From Scytonematopsis contorta HA4267-MV1 (GTDB lineage: Bacteria; Cyanobacteriota; Cyanobacteriia; Cyanobacteriales; Nostocaceae): a stretch of DNA of 64,000 nucleotides. A program made the translations under genes and the position numbers. Shown in pieces: positions 1 through 8,769 of this stretch. The stretch spans positions 124,001-188,000 of the forward strand of contig JAHHIC010000094.1 of NCBI GenBank assembly GCA_019359035.1. The letters run 5' to 3'. The notes beneath the pieces were generated by a model. It did no database searches. It saw nothing but the letters and a program-made list of their open reading frames with translations, and was not told where the DNA came from. The first letter of the stretch is position 1; every line of letters begins with the position of its first letter.

Positions 1-52
1 TTTTTATATGATATGAAATCAAGATATATAAGTTGAATACTAAAGGTTTTAT

Positions 53-883
53 ATGTCAGCTAGGAATGTAGCAAAAACTAGAATATGGTTAATATTTACA
101 AGTATTATATTTTCTATTATATTAGCGGCTATCCGGAATATTTTTACAAATTTTAAAATAAATTTAATAGATGAAAAAATCATATATATTGTTAAAACTT
201 TAATTAATATTTTAAAATGCGTATGCTTATTGTCTGTAATAATTATTGCTTATAATACTGTGAAAATTGCCTGCATAAGAAGTAAAATCTTCTTAGCCGA
301 ATATTCAATACCGAGAGTATTAAACCAGGGAGAAAATAAATCAAGATTATACGAGTCATGGGAAGTACGTTTAAAAATGGCAAAGATACAGTTAGACAAT
401 CAACTAGACAATCAAGATAGGGAAACCCACTTGGGTGCTCTTGATGATTTATCACCAATTGTCAAGGATTTTTCGCAAAAATGTACAGAAGTTGACCCCG
501 AGTCGGAGCAACTCGATTTGAGTTATATGGATATGAGAGGAGCAAACCTATGTGAAGCCAATTTGCAAGGTAGTAATCTCTATCAAACCCAACTCCAAGG
601 AGCTAACCTCAACCGTGCTAATCTTAGTCGAGCAATTTTGACTGCTGCTAATTTGAATGGTGCAAATCTAATGGGAGCTAACCTGAAGCAAGCTATTTTG
701 TCTGCAGCAAATTTAGAAGGAGCTAATCTAACAGAAGCTAATTTGGACGGAGCGAACCTCTTTTTAGCAAACCTAACTGGTGCAAACCTAACTGGTGCTT
801 CTTTGCATCAGACAAATTTTAGAGAAGCAAGGGTGGGTGGGGAGTGGAGAGTGGGGAGTGGGGAGATGGGGGTGGTTGAATAA
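53..883 (+). CDS. membrane-anchored pentapeptide-repeat protein, altered C-terminus
   Basis: This 276-residue protein starts with two hydrophobic segments (about residues 11-28 and 52-75), so it is probably anchored in the membrane. From about residue 160 it has consecutive A(N/D)L-type pentapeptides (for example GANLM GANLK), which in this family fold as a right-handed quadrilateral beta-helix. ATG at 53 has an AAGG-type ribosome site about six bases upstream. Unlike the three paralogs that follow, it lacks the conserved block ending in WTIMEI.AFVRE and the tail ending in P.HW. Its last 15 or so residues (GGEWRVGSGE...) are encoded by a GGGGAGT heptad repeat, so the true 3' end seems to have been lost or replaced. 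Molecular function is unknown. Confidence 0.85.
   Translation: MSARNVAKTRIWLIFTSIIFSIILAAIRNIFTNFKINLIDEKIIYIVKTLINILKCVCLLSVIIIAYNTVKIACIRSKIFLAEYSIPRVLNQGENKSRLYESWEVRLKMAKIQLDNQLDNQDRETHLGALDDLSPIVKDFSQKCTEVDPESEQLDLSYMDMRGANLCEANLQGSNLYQTQLQGANLNRANLSRAILTAANLNGANLMGANLKQAILSAANLEGANLTEANLDGANLFLANLTGANLTGASLHQTNFREARVGGEWRVGSGEMGVVE
834..878. repeat. GGGGAGT heptanucleotide array
   Basis: A degenerate tandem array with a 7-base period (GGGGAGT/GTGGGGA). It overlaps the end of the first pentapeptide-repeat gene and supplies its final codons. The same heptad occurs at 7842-7861, 33373-33406 and, on the other strand, 48079-48119. Confidence 0.8.
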
Positions 884-1004
884 AAAGGATAAATAGTCAG
901 ATATATTTCTTTGAGATGAAATATTTTTACGCTTACAAATGCTATACTTTTTTTCCCAATGCTCGCGGTAAACATTCTGTATATATATAAGGAACAATTG
1001 CGCT

Positions 1005-2426
1005 ATGTCTGCCAAAAAGACAGACGTTATCAAGAATTCTTTCACTACGATAACGGTTATATTTACTGCTTCATTAATTTTAATTATTTTGGCATTTGCC
1101 AATATCCGGGGTTTGTCAACTCAGGAAAAAGTTGAATATGGCTTTAAAACATTGACCTCGACTACGGCTGTTTATATTGGTTTGGGTATAATGTTGAATG
1201 CTTACTACTCCGCCAAACGAGCAGAAGAAATTACAAATAATACTATTGAAATTCAAAAAAATACTGAGGTTGGACTAAGAAACTTACAACTGAACCGCGA
1301 GAAGTTACTTGCACAGCGCTTTTTAGGGGCGATTGAGCAATTAGGGAATGAGAAAATAGAAGTTCGTACTGGGGCTATTTATGTTTTAGAACGAGTAGCG
1401 CAAGATTGCCCCAAAGAACACTGGACTATTATGGAAATCCTCACTGCGTTTGTGCGAGAAAATTCTCCTGTGACACAGCAGGAAGAGCAAACTGAGGAAT
1501 CTTTTTTCTCTGAGGAAACCCAAGGTAGTAATTTACTTGCAGAATTACCCAAAATTCGTACCGACATTCAAGCTGCTTTGACTGCGATTGCTAGAAGAAA
1601 TATTGATAAAGACCCCGAAAATCAAAAACTGGATTTAAGTAGTACGGATATTAGATGGGCTGATTTACAAGGTGCTAAACTTCGTGGGGTAGACCTGCGT
1701 TTTGCTAATCTTAGTGGTGCAGACCTTAGGGACGCTGACCTTAGTAATGCGGAATTAGAATGTGCGAAATTTGTTGACACTATTCTCTATGAAGTTAATT
1801 TCCACGCAGCCAATTTACGGGGAGCTAACCTGAAAAACGCTAGCTTACATAAAGCTATACTGTCAGAGACGAATTTGCGTTTTTCTAACTTAAGTAGCGC
1901 AAATTTATCTGGAGCCAATTTGGTCGGTGCAAATCTTTATAAGGCTAGTTTACAAAGCGCAAACCTAAAAGTTGCTAATTTGAAGAACGCAAAATTATAT
2001 CTTGCCAATTTACAAGGTGCAAAACTAGTTAAAGCTAACTTACAGGAAACTGGTTTGATTGGGGCTAACTTGCAACAAGCTAACCTGAATGGTGCTAATT
2101 TGCTAGGAGTTAATCTTAATGCAGCCAAATTACAACAAGCCGAGGTGCAATTTGCTAATCTTTGTAACGCTAGCTTGACAGAAGCTGATTTATGTTTAGC
2201 AAATTTCACCGGTTCTAACCTTTCTGGTGCAACTCTCCAGGAAGCTAATCTCTGTGGAGCAAGTTTTATGGGTGTTGACCTCTCTGGTACAAATCTTTGT
2301 GACGTTAAACTTGAAGGTACTATTCTTACGGGTGTGAAGAATCTCCAACCCCAACAAATTAAGTTAGCGATAGGCGATCGCACTACGAGGTTGCCGGAAA
2401 ATATTGAAACTCCTACCCATTGGTAA
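1005..2426 (+). CDS. membrane-anchored pentapeptide-repeat protein
   Basis: A 473-residue protein with two predicted membrane helices (about 15-35 and 46-66), a helical block at about 105-155 that ends in HWTIMEILTAFVREN, and about 45 A(N/D)LxG-type pentapeptides from about residue 215 to 445. It closes with a tail (NLQPQQIK..IGD.TT.LP......HW) that is shared with the genes at 2881 and 4442. The AAGGA ribosome site lies about ten bases before ATG 1005. The helical block precedes pentapeptide repeats in many cyanobacterial proteins; no enzymatic residues are evident. It is the second of four same-strand paralogs, which suggests local tandem duplication. Function unknown, possibly a scaffold at the cytoplasmic or thylakoid membrane. 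Confidence 0.92.
   Translation: MSAKKTDVIKNSFTTITVIFTASLILIILAFANIRGLSTQEKVEYGFKTLTSTTAVYIGLGIMLNAYYSAKRAEEITNNTIEIQKNTEVGLRNLQLNREKLLAQRFLGAIEQLGNEKIEVRTGAIYVLERVAQDCPKEHWTIMEILTAFVRENSPVTQQEEQTEESFFSEETQGSNLLAELPKIRTDIQAALTAIARRNIDKDPENQKLDLSSTDIRWADLQGAKLRGVDLRFANLSGADLRDADLSNAELECAKFVDTILYEVNFHAANLRGANLKNASLHKAILSETNLRFSNLSSANLSGANLVGANLYKASLQSANLKVANLKNAKLYLANLQGAKLVKANLQETGLIGANLQQANLNGANLLGVNLNAAKLQQAEVQFANLCNASLTEADLCLANFTGSNLSGATLQEANLCGASFMGVDLSGTNLCDVKLEGTILTGVKNLQPQQIKLAIGDRTTRLPENIETPTHW
2374..2381. other. HIP1 octamer GCGATCGC
   Basis: Exact highly iterated palindrome of cyanobacteria, inside the 3' end of the pentapeptide-repeat gene. Others in this window lie at 13186 and 43972. 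Confidence 0.9.
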
Positions 2427-2492
2427 GAAAATGTGGTGGATTTAAAGTGGGTGAAATGCACAGTAGCAGCGGGTGAAATACACAGTAGCAAC

Positions 2493-2523
2493 AGGGCGGG
2501 CAAGGATGCCCACCCCACAAGAG
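2493..2523. repeat. palindromic interspersed repeat (hairpin), copy 1
   Basis: GGGCGGGCA, loop AGGA, TGCCCACCC: a nine-pair hairpin (one G-T pair). The 31-base sequence recurs in inverse orientation at 18123-18153 between convergent genes, so this is a dispersed repeat as well as a possible terminator for the gene ending at 2426. Confidence 0.75.
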
Positions 2524-2560
2524 GGGTTATCAGCAGGTGATATGAAAGTTATGTAACTTA

Positions 2561-2590
2561 TTGACTTATATTTTGTAGCTTAGGTATAAA
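2561..2590 (+). promoter_or_regulatory. sigma70-type promoter candidate
   Basis: TTGACT (2561-2566), 18-base spacer, TATAAA (2585-2590). It would give the next gene a leader of roughly 280 bases. Prediction from consensus only. Confidence 0.3.
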
Positions 2591-2648
2591 CAACTAAATG
2601 TGAAGATAAAATTTTTAATATTTATACTTTAAATAAAACACTATTTCT

Positions 2649-2666
2649 AGTCCTCTTTAGAGGACT
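2649..2666. repeat. short perfect palindrome
   Basis: AGTCCTCT, loop TT, AGAGGACT: eight perfect pairs, followed by a T-rich stretch. Could act as a terminator or belong to a dispersed hairpin family. Confidence 0.5.
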
Positions 2667-2880
2667 TTAGCTTTTAGACTCTTAATTTATTCCCTGGCTA
2701 TGGTGATGATTATGACATTAGTTTTTAGTGGTGCAAGATGTCATTTTATCTAAGTGCTAGTTTAACTGGTTGTAAGCCGTTACATTCCTGAGTGACATAA
2801 ATCACATCACTCTATGGAAATATAGCTACACTGGTACTAGTAGGTATTTTTTAGCGGCTTAATGGAGATTGACTCACCCT

Positions 2881-3942
2881 ATGTCTTTATTCAAAAAAGG
2901 CAGAGTCAGATATTTATTAGTATTAGCAGCAACTGTATTTCTTTTGATTTTGCCTTTCATCATCTTAAGTTATTCTAAAATTGAAGGCTTGTCAATAGAG
3001 CAAAAAATCCAGCAAGAAAATCAAGCATTAATAACTACTGCGGTAATTTTGACAGCAGTAATTGTAGTGCTAAACACTTATTATGTCGCTTTATCTGCGG
3101 CTGCAAGGATAAAAAATGCAAATGCTGCCAAAGAAAATATTAAACTGACTGAGAAAAAAATACTATCAGAAAATTTATCTCAAGCGATTTCACAACTTGG
3201 AAATCATAATATTGATACCAGAACGGCGACAATTTATACTCTGGAACTAATTTCCCAAGATTTTCCTGCTGCTTATTGGACAATCATGGAAATTCTCATT
3301 GCCTTTGTGCGTGAGAATCCTCCGGTAATAGATTTTTTGTCACAATATACTAATGAGATACCAAAGTTGGGAGCAGATGTACAAGCAGCACTAAAGGTTA
3401 TTGGACGACGTGATACCAAAAAAGAAACTACGAATCAAATACTTAATTTACGCAATGCTGACATTAGGGGAGCAAACCTAAAAAAAGCAAATCTGAAAGC
3501 AATAAATCTGAAAGAAGTCAACCTCCAGGAAGCCAATTTATTCTTTGCGAATCTAAATGGAGCGAACTTAACGCAGGCAAACCTCCAAAGGACAAACTTA
3601 TTTTTAGCCAGCTTACAAAAGACTATACTCGCTGGTGCAAATCTAGCCGAAGCGACTCTGTGTGCAGCTAACTTAGATGAAGCTAACTTAACTCAAGCTA
3701 ATTTGTGTCAAGCAACATTGTGTGCAGCAAACCTAGAAGGGGCTGATTTGACCCAAGCTAACTTGTACCAAGCTGATTTAAGTGACGCGAACTTACATAA
3801 AGCAATTTTAATTCAAGCAAAGCTACAAGGAACCGATTTGACAGGAGTAAAAAACCTAGAATATCAGCAAATTATATCAGCCTATGGAGATAAAACAACT
3901 CGTTTACCCTCTTATCTTCAATTTCCGGAGCATTGGAGGTAA
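2881..3942 (+). CDS. membrane-anchored pentapeptide-repeat protein
   Basis: Third of the tandem paralogs, 353 residues from ATG 2881. Two hydrophobic segments (about 10-30 and 45-70) precede the conserved helical block ending in YWTIMEILIAFVREN, then pentapeptides, then the shared tail NLEYQQIISAYGDKTTRLP...EHW. An upstream in-frame TTG at 2869 would add four residues but lies directly against the GGAG at 2864, so I prefer the ATG; the next paralog shows the same arrangement with GTG and ATG. Function unknown; architecture suggests a membrane-tethered beta-helix. Confidence 0.9.
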   Translation: MSLFKKGRVRYLLVLAATVFLLILPFIILSYSKIEGLSIEQKIQQENQALITTAVILTAVIVVLNTYYVALSAAARIKNANAAKENIKLTEKKILSENLSQAISQLGNHNIDTRTATIYTLELISQDFPAAYWTIMEILIAFVRENPPVIDFLSQYTNEIPKLGADVQAALKVIGRRDTKKETTNQILNLRNADIRGANLKKANLKAINLKEVNLQEANLFFANLNGANLTQANLQRTNLFLASLQKTILAGANLAEATLCAANLDEANLTQANLCQATLCAANLEGADLTQANLYQADLSDANLHKAILIQAKLQGTDLTGVKNLEYQQIISAYGDKTTRLPSYLQFPEHWR

Positions 3943-4441
3943 TTAAACTAAAATTTAAACGTATAAAATTATCCAATAATATTTAAAAATAGATAAAACG
4001 TGATATATGGTATTCCAAAACTCACTGTATTTTTAACAACATTAAAGTCATAATTACTATGAATTATTACTTATTGATGTCACCTTAATTTCTCTCGTCA
4101 ATCGCCGTAATTACTTGATTTTTTTCAATTTAGACAAACGAAACACAAAATACTAAAAGCTTTTGAAGGTAGATATATAATATAAAGTAAGGGCGCTTTT
4201 ACGTTGAAATATTTCCTTCAAGAAATACAAAGTTAATGTTAATTAAAACGATTCTGTAAAAGATAAAATTCTTTATACATTTTAGTGATTCACGCTAACT
4301 GAGATACATTTAATAAGTGTTTTTGTAACATCACCTTCATCTACTTATAATTATGCGTGGTTACACCGATGTATAGAAGGTAATTATTTTTATAGTATTG
4401 CATCAAGTAATTCTTTATAAATACCCTAAGGAGTGACTCAT
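3943..4441. other. AT-rich intergenic spacer
   Basis: About 500 bases with no ORF or obvious structure. The only feature I can support is a promoter-like sequence at 4323-4351. Confidence 0.6.
4323..4351 (+). promoter_or_regulatory. sigma70-type promoter candidate
   Basis: TTGTAA (4323-4328), 17-base spacer, TATAAT (4346-4351), a perfect -10 at the usual spacing. It would start transcription about 85 bases before the gene at 4442. Confidence 0.4.
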
Positions 4442-5794
4442 ATGATGTCTTTTATCAAGGTAGATATGAAGACTGCCAGAGTCAAGTCTTTATTTTTGCT
4501 TACAGCAGTAATATTTATTTTATGTTCAACTATTATTATTTGGGAGCTTTCTAAGATAAATGGATTTACATTAAAAGAAAAAATAGAATACTCAACTAAA
4601 GCGTTAACGAGCATAGGAATATTCTTCTGGGGTATTGCAGTCAGTGTAAATGCTTACTATACAGCACAAATAGCTCAGGGATTAGGTCAGAGTAGTTTTG
4701 GTGATTTCCTATTTAATAAGTTAACTAGGAAGAAAAATAATGAAATTTATATTAATTATCTAGAACCAAAACAACTAATTACCGAACGCTTCTCTAGAGG
4801 AATAGAACAACTGGGAAGTGAACAAATGGAAACACGACTTGGTGCAATTTATACTCTAGAAAAAATTGCTAAGGATTCCCCCCAAGACCACTGGACGATT
4901 ATGGAAATTTTCGCAGCTTTTATCCGAGAAAATGCTCCCATAATCGAAGAGGAAACAGAGGACGAGGACGAATTAGAAGAAGAATTAAGCGAGGAATTAC
5001 TTAAAATACCCACTGATATACAAGCTGCACTAACAGTTATTGGTAGACGTAATGCAGAACTTGACCCAAAAGACCTACGTCTGGATTTACGTTACACAGA
5101 CATCAGTGGAGCAGACCTGACAGAGGCTAATTTTTCCAAAGCTGACCTGTCGGGAGCTAATTTATCTGATGTAATGTTGTACACCGCAAACCTGATGGAA
5201 GCTGATTTATCAGGAAGCGATTTAGAAGGAGCTATTCTTTTTGAAGCGAATTTGCAGTCGTGCATTTTCTATGAAGCAAATTTACAAAAATGTGTGCTCA
5301 GAAAAGCAAACCTATCTAATGCCATACTTTATCAAGCTAACTTACAAGGTGCAATTATTTACGATGCTAACTTGACTGAAGCTATACTCACCGAAGCGGA
5401 TTTACAAGGAGCAAATCTTTCTGACACCAACCTACAATCAGCCAACTTTGAGGGAAGCAACCTCACAGGAGCTAACTTGATTGGTGCAAATTTACAAGAA
5501 GCAAATCTCATGGGAGCTAATTTAGAAGGAGCTTCCTTGAGTACTGCAAATCTTTCTGAAACTATTGTCTACGAAGCAGTACTGGTGAAAGCTAACCTTT
5601 CTGAAGCTAACCTTTGTGGAGCTAACCTGACTGGTGCAAATCTACAAGAAGCGATTTTAGAAGAAGCCAACTTCTGTGGTGCTGATTTAACTAGAGTTGA
5701 AAATCTCCAAGCTGAGCAAATTGAATCCGCATATGGAGATAGCACTACTTGTCTACCTAAAAATTTAGCAAGACCAGCACGTTGGGTGAAATAA
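4442..5794 (+). CDS. membrane-anchored pentapeptide-repeat protein
   Basis: Fourth paralog, 450 residues from ATG 4442. TAAGGAG at 4427-4433 is eight bases upstream of this ATG and overlaps the alternative GTG 4433, which decides the start. Two membrane segments (about 15-37 and 52-75) are followed by the block RFSRGIEQLG...WTIMEIFAAFIREN, an acidic linker rich in E and D (about 160-185), about 45 pentapeptides and the tail NLQAEQIESAYGDSTTCLP....RW. The acidic linker distinguishes it from its neighbours. No catalytic motif; role unknown. Confidence 0.92.
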   Translation: MMSFIKVDMKTARVKSLFLLTAVIFILCSTIIIWELSKINGFTLKEKIEYSTKALTSIGIFFWGIAVSVNAYYTAQIAQGLGQSSFGDFLFNKLTRKKNNEIYINYLEPKQLITERFSRGIEQLGSEQMETRLGAIYTLEKIAKDSPQDHWTIMEIFAAFIRENAPIIEEETEDEDELEEELSEELLKIPTDIQAALTVIGRRNAELDPKDLRLDLRYTDISGADLTEANFSKADLSGANLSDVMLYTANLMEADLSGSDLEGAILFEANLQSCIFYEANLQKCVLRKANLSNAILYQANLQGAIIYDANLTEAILTEADLQGANLSDTNLQSANFEGSNLTGANLIGANLQEANLMGANLEGASLSTANLSETIVYEAVLVKANLSEANLCGANLTGANLQEAILEEANFCGADLTRVENLQAEQIESAYGDSTTCLPKNLARPARWVK

Positions 5795-5815
5795 TCTGAG
5801 TTTATCTTTAAGTGG

Positions 5816-5850
5816 GTTGGGTTTCCGTTATTACTCAACCCAACTTTTTT
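5816..5850 (+). terminator. Rho-independent terminator
   Basis: GTTGGGTT (5816-5823) pairs with AACCCAAC (5837-5844) and is followed at once by six T. It lies about 20 bases after the stop of the last pentapeptide-repeat gene. Confidence 0.75.
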
Positions 5851-6169
5851 GTTTGCTAATTACCAGCAGACAATGATTGGGTTAATGGTAAAGCTCTTTT
5901 CTTACTTTCTTCAGTATTTTTACATAAATTTCTCATATACTTTAGCCGTATTTACACGATGCTACCAAGATGTAGTTTTTATGTACTTTATATTTTAGTC
6001 AATCAATTTTCGATTTCAATTTAAAATATATAGGTGTCAAAGGCTCTTATCTATAAGGCTATACGAGTTTTTACTGATTTTTGTTATTTAATTACGAATG
6101 ACTATTCTCAAAATGACTTTTGTTAAGTAATATGGAAGTCAAGAATATTACAAAGTATATAATATTACA
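5851..6169. other. intergenic spacer
   Basis: About 320 AT-rich bases between the terminator and the SH3-domain gene. Nothing supportable seen apart from presumed promoter sequence. Confidence 0.5.
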
Positions 6170-6559
6170 ATGATAACCTCTCTGAAGCAAATATTCGCGT
6201 TGCTCCTTCTTGGTGCTAGTTCATCTTTGGTATTTTCCTCTGTAGCCGGTGCAAATAATAACGCAAACTTTCAGCAGTGGATATCAAGAGCTACTCAATG
6301 CTCATTCATTATCTCTGATGTGCCGGAACTAAATGTAGTAGATGTTCGTAAAGGTCCAGGAACAAAATTTGCAAGAGTGACTAAATTGAAAAGAGGGGAT
6401 GTTGTCAGAGCTTTGAGAAGAGAAGGAAAGTGGGTAAGAATTGCTGCTCTTGTATCCGAAGAAAAAACCAGGGAGCGCTTTCAACGGCTTGATGGTTGGG
6501 TAATTAACTATAATATCAACGGTTGTTCTGAAGATAAATATGATATGTGGAGACTTTAA
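6170..6559 (+). CDS. secreted bacterial SH3-domain protein
   Basis: A 129-residue protein with a clear signal peptide (hydrophobic core about residues 8-24, likely cleavage after SVAGA) and one bacterial SH3 (SH3b, type 3) domain: LNVVDVRKGPGTKFARVTKL, then GDVV......GKWVRIA and the closing DGWV. Two cysteines flank the domain (CSF before it, GCS after it) and could form a disulfide outside the cytoplasm. SH3b domains of this type usually bind peptidoglycan or other wall components. It is monocistronic, bounded by a terminator-like hairpin downstream. Specific ligand unknown. Confidence 0.85.
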   Translation: MITSLKQIFALLLLGASSSLVFSSVAGANNNANFQQWISRATQCSFIISDVPELNVVDVRKGPGTKFARVTKLKRGDVVRALRREGKWVRIAALVSEEKTRERFQRLDGWVINYNINGCSEDKYDMWRL

Positions 6560-6570
6560 CCTCCTCATTT

Positions 6571-6591
6571 CCTCACCCTTATAGGGTGAGG
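6571..6591. terminator. strong hairpin between convergent genes
   Basis: CCTCACCCT, loop TAT, AGGGTGAGG: nine perfect pairs in the 62-base gap between two convergent stops. The T-tract is weak on both sides, so it may be a bidirectional terminator or simply a palindromic repeat. Confidence 0.6.
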
Positions 6592-6621
6592 AAGATTTGT
6601 GTGTGTAGATTTTTTGATTTG

Positions 6622-7839
6622 TTAATTGCAGAATTTTTCCACACATCTAACAAAGATTTCTACACCCATAGCCAAAGCTGTCTCATCAAAATCAAACCGG
6701 GGATGGTGATGGGGAAAGGCTAGATTTTGTGCTTGGTTAGCAGAACCCAAGAAAAAATAACAACCTGGAACTTCTTGTAAAAAGAAGGACATATCCTCCC
6801 CACCCATTGTTTGACACTCTGGCACAATACCCACAGGTGTTTCTATCACTTCTTGAGCTACAGAACGCACGAGTTCCGTTATTGTGGCATCGTTAATTAC
6901 GGGAGCATACAATGGCCAGTATTTAAAGTTATATTTTGCACCATGACTTTGACAAACGCCTGCAATAATTTCTTCGATTCTTTGTTGAAAAAAGCCTGCT
7001 AATGCTGGATTAAAATACCTAACAGTGGCACTCATCCGAGCAGTATCAGCAATCACATTACGCTTAGTACCAGCGTGAAGTTCACCGACTGTTACCACAG
7101 CGGAATCAATAGGATTGACATTTCGCGCCACAATAGTTTGCAGAGCGTTAACAATTTGAGCAGCAACTAATATGGAATCAACCGTTTGGTGTGGCATTGC
7201 ACCATGTCCACCTTTACCCAAAACCTCGCAGTCAAAGCACTCTACCGCTGCCATCAATGGGCCTGTACGTACACCTACTGTGCCGATGGGTAAATTGTTC
7301 CATAAGTGCAAACCAATAATAGCATCGACATCGGGATTTTTGAGTACCCCAGCTTCAATCATCGGTTTCGCACCACCTGGACCTTCTTCCGCAGGTTGAA
7401 AAATAATTTTGATAGTACCTACAAAATGTTCGCGATGTTGCTGGAGATAGTGAGCAGTTCCTAAAGCAATTGCAGTATGTCCATCGTGTCCACAAGCGTG
7501 CATCAATCCTTCATGTTGAGAACGGTAAGGGACTTCGTTAAGTTCTTGGATAGGTAATGCGTCAATATCAGCCCGAATTGCTAAGACTTTATTAGATTTA
7601 AATTTGCTACCCTCTATTACGGCAACAATTCCTGTTTCCGCAATACCTGTTTGATGTTCAATTCCCCATTCTTGCAACTTTTGGGAAATAAATTTGGCTG
7701 TGAGTTTTTCTTGGAAACCCAATTCTGGATGTTGATGAATTCGCCGTCGCCATTCTACAATTTGGGGATGCAACGAACGGATAGGTAACCGAACGTGAGA
7801 TAGTTTAACACTTGTAGGTGCTGGAAATGTGGAAACCAT
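6622..7839 (-). CDS. M20-family metallopeptidase / amidohydrolase
   Basis: A 405-residue zinc-type hydrolase of the M20D group (hippurate hydrolase, IAA-amino-acid hydrolase-like, N-acyl-amino-acid amidohydrolase). Visible metal-site motifs are RADIDALPI (about 89-97), HACGHDGHT (114-122) and the catalytic pair PAEEGPGG (EE at 151-152), with the late motif GGEDMSFFLQEVPG near residue 350. The inserted dimerisation domain is present (about 190-305), so length and organisation are normal. No signal peptide, so it probably acts in the cytoplasm on N-acyl or N-aryl amino acids. It is 36 bases downstream of bioD on the same strand and may be co-transcribed. Exact substrate cannot be deduced. Confidence 0.9.
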   Translation of the reverse strand: MVSTFPAPTSVKLSHVRLPIRSLHPQIVEWRRRIHQHPELGFQEKLTAKFISQKLQEWGIEHQTGIAETGIVAVIEGSKFKSNKVLAIRADIDALPIQELNEVPYRSQHEGLMHACGHDGHTAIALGTAHYLQQHREHFVGTIKIIFQPAEEGPGGAKPMIEAGVLKNPDVDAIIGLHLWNNLPIGTVGVRTGPLMAAVECFDCEVLGKGGHGAMPHQTVDSILVAAQIVNALQTIVARNVNPIDSAVVTVGELHAGTKRNVIADTARMSATVRYFNPALAGFFQQRIEEIIAGVCQSHGAKYNFKYWPLYAPVINDATITELVRSVAQEVIETPVGIVPECQTMGGEDMSFFLQEVPGCYFFLGSANQAQNLAFPHHHPRFDFDETALAMGVEIFVRCVEKFCN

Positions 7840-7841
7840 AC

Positions 7842-7861
7842 TGGGGAGTGGGGAGTGGGGC
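7842..7861. repeat. GGGGAGT heptads
   Basis: Two and a half units of the GGGGAGT heptad in the short gap between bioD and the M20 hydrolase gene. Confidence 0.6.
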
Positions 7862-7875
7862 AGTTATTACTTAGT

Positions 7876-8559
7876 TTAAACTTTTGGCAACAAAATTTCC
7901 AAATCCAAGTCTGATGCTATTTGTGCCATTTTTTCTAAGTCTTCTGGATTTTCTATGTAAGGTACGCAGCCTAAAACTGGTATGTTGGTAAGGGATTGAA
8001 TTAAGTATGAAGGTGTCAAATCGTTAATTTCTTCTGCTGTTCGAGTTTGACTACAATTAAGAATTATTCCTAACAAATTTATTTTACACTGCCTTGCTAA
8101 AGCTACATTTGCTACCGTATGAGAAATTGCTCCCAATTTTACTGGCACAACTAATATTGTAGGTAAGCGCCATTCTCCCGCTAAATCTGCCACTGTTAAT
8201 TCGTCAGTAACGGGGGAACCTAGTCCACCTAATGCTTCCATTAAAACAAAATCGCGTTTTTGACACAACTGGCTAAAACTCTTCCAAACTACAGCTAAGT
8301 CTACAGAACGATTTTCTTTGGCTGCTGCGATGGGTGGAGCTAGGGGTGCTTGAAAGTATAATGGTGTAATTTCTTCGGGGGTTTGGTCAAGAGAAAATAC
8401 TTTTTGATACCATTCTTTATCCCCTACTCCCGACTGAATTGGTTTAATAATTCCTAAACTGCGATTCGTAAAATGCTTTTGCCAATAAGCAGCTAAGGCT
8501 GTTGTTACAACAGTTTTGCCTGCTTCTGTGTCTGTTCCTGTAATTAATAGTGCGTTCAA
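7876..8559 (-). CDS. bioD: dethiobiotin synthetase
   Basis: A 227-residue ATP-dependent dethiobiotin synthase, which closes the ureido ring of 7,8-diaminopelargonate with CO2 in biotin synthesis. The P-loop GTDTEAGKT is at residues 8-16, followed by the substrate-binding lysine region IIKPIQSG and the segment EALGGLGSPVTDELTVADLA (about 109-128), where homologs have EGAGG; the E of the usual motif is present but the following G is replaced by A-L. Length is normal. No other biotin genes are in the window, so bio genes are dispersed here as in other cyanobacteria. Confidence 0.93.
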   Translation of the reverse strand: MNALLITGTDTEAGKTVVTTALAAYWQKHFTNRSLGIIKPIQSGVGDKEWYQKVFSLDQTPEEITPLYFQAPLAPPIAAAKENRSVDLAVVWKSFSQLCQKRDFVLMEALGGLGSPVTDELTVADLAGEWRLPTILVVPVKLGAISHTVANVALARQCKINLLGIILNCSQTRTAEEINDLTPSYLIQSLTNIPVLGCVPYIENPEDLEKMAQIASDLDLEILLPKV

Positions 8560-8651
8560 ATTCGCTCGATTTAGTTAATAAAAAGTGACTTACATTATAA
8601 AAGAAAATAAGCAGTTGGATATGTTTATAGTCCTAAAATTGCACGAAATAC

Positions 8652-8672
8652 CCCTGAACTAAAGTTCGGGGG
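8652..8672. repeat. palindromic hairpin
   Basis: CCCCTGAACTAAAGTTCGGGG: inverted arms around AA with one mismatch, in the 210-base gap between bioD and the upstream kinase gene. It probably follows kinase transcription as a terminator or is a dispersed hairpin; no T-run follows. Confidence 0.45.
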
Positions 8673-8769
8673 GTGGGTTTCATGTGTAGGAATAACGAAC
8701 CTTGAAACAGTGCGTGAATTTAGGAGTTCGGTGATTTTCCTAGATTTTTTTTAACTAATTCTTTGAAAA

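Larger units (their letters stand above)
2427..2880. other. intergenic spacer with palindromes and a possible promoter
   Basis: No coding potential seen. It holds a direct repeat of GGGTGAAATRCACAGTAGCA (2450-2489, two copies), a palindromic repeat at 2493-2523, a small palindrome AGTCCTCT-TT-AGAGGACT at 2649-2666, and a promoter-like pair at 2561-2590. Confidence 0.6.

Noticed and set aside
1937-2518. 193-residue minus-strand ORF with KLA repeats
   Set aside because: Antisense image of the pentapeptide repeats; the same occurs at 5569-5838.
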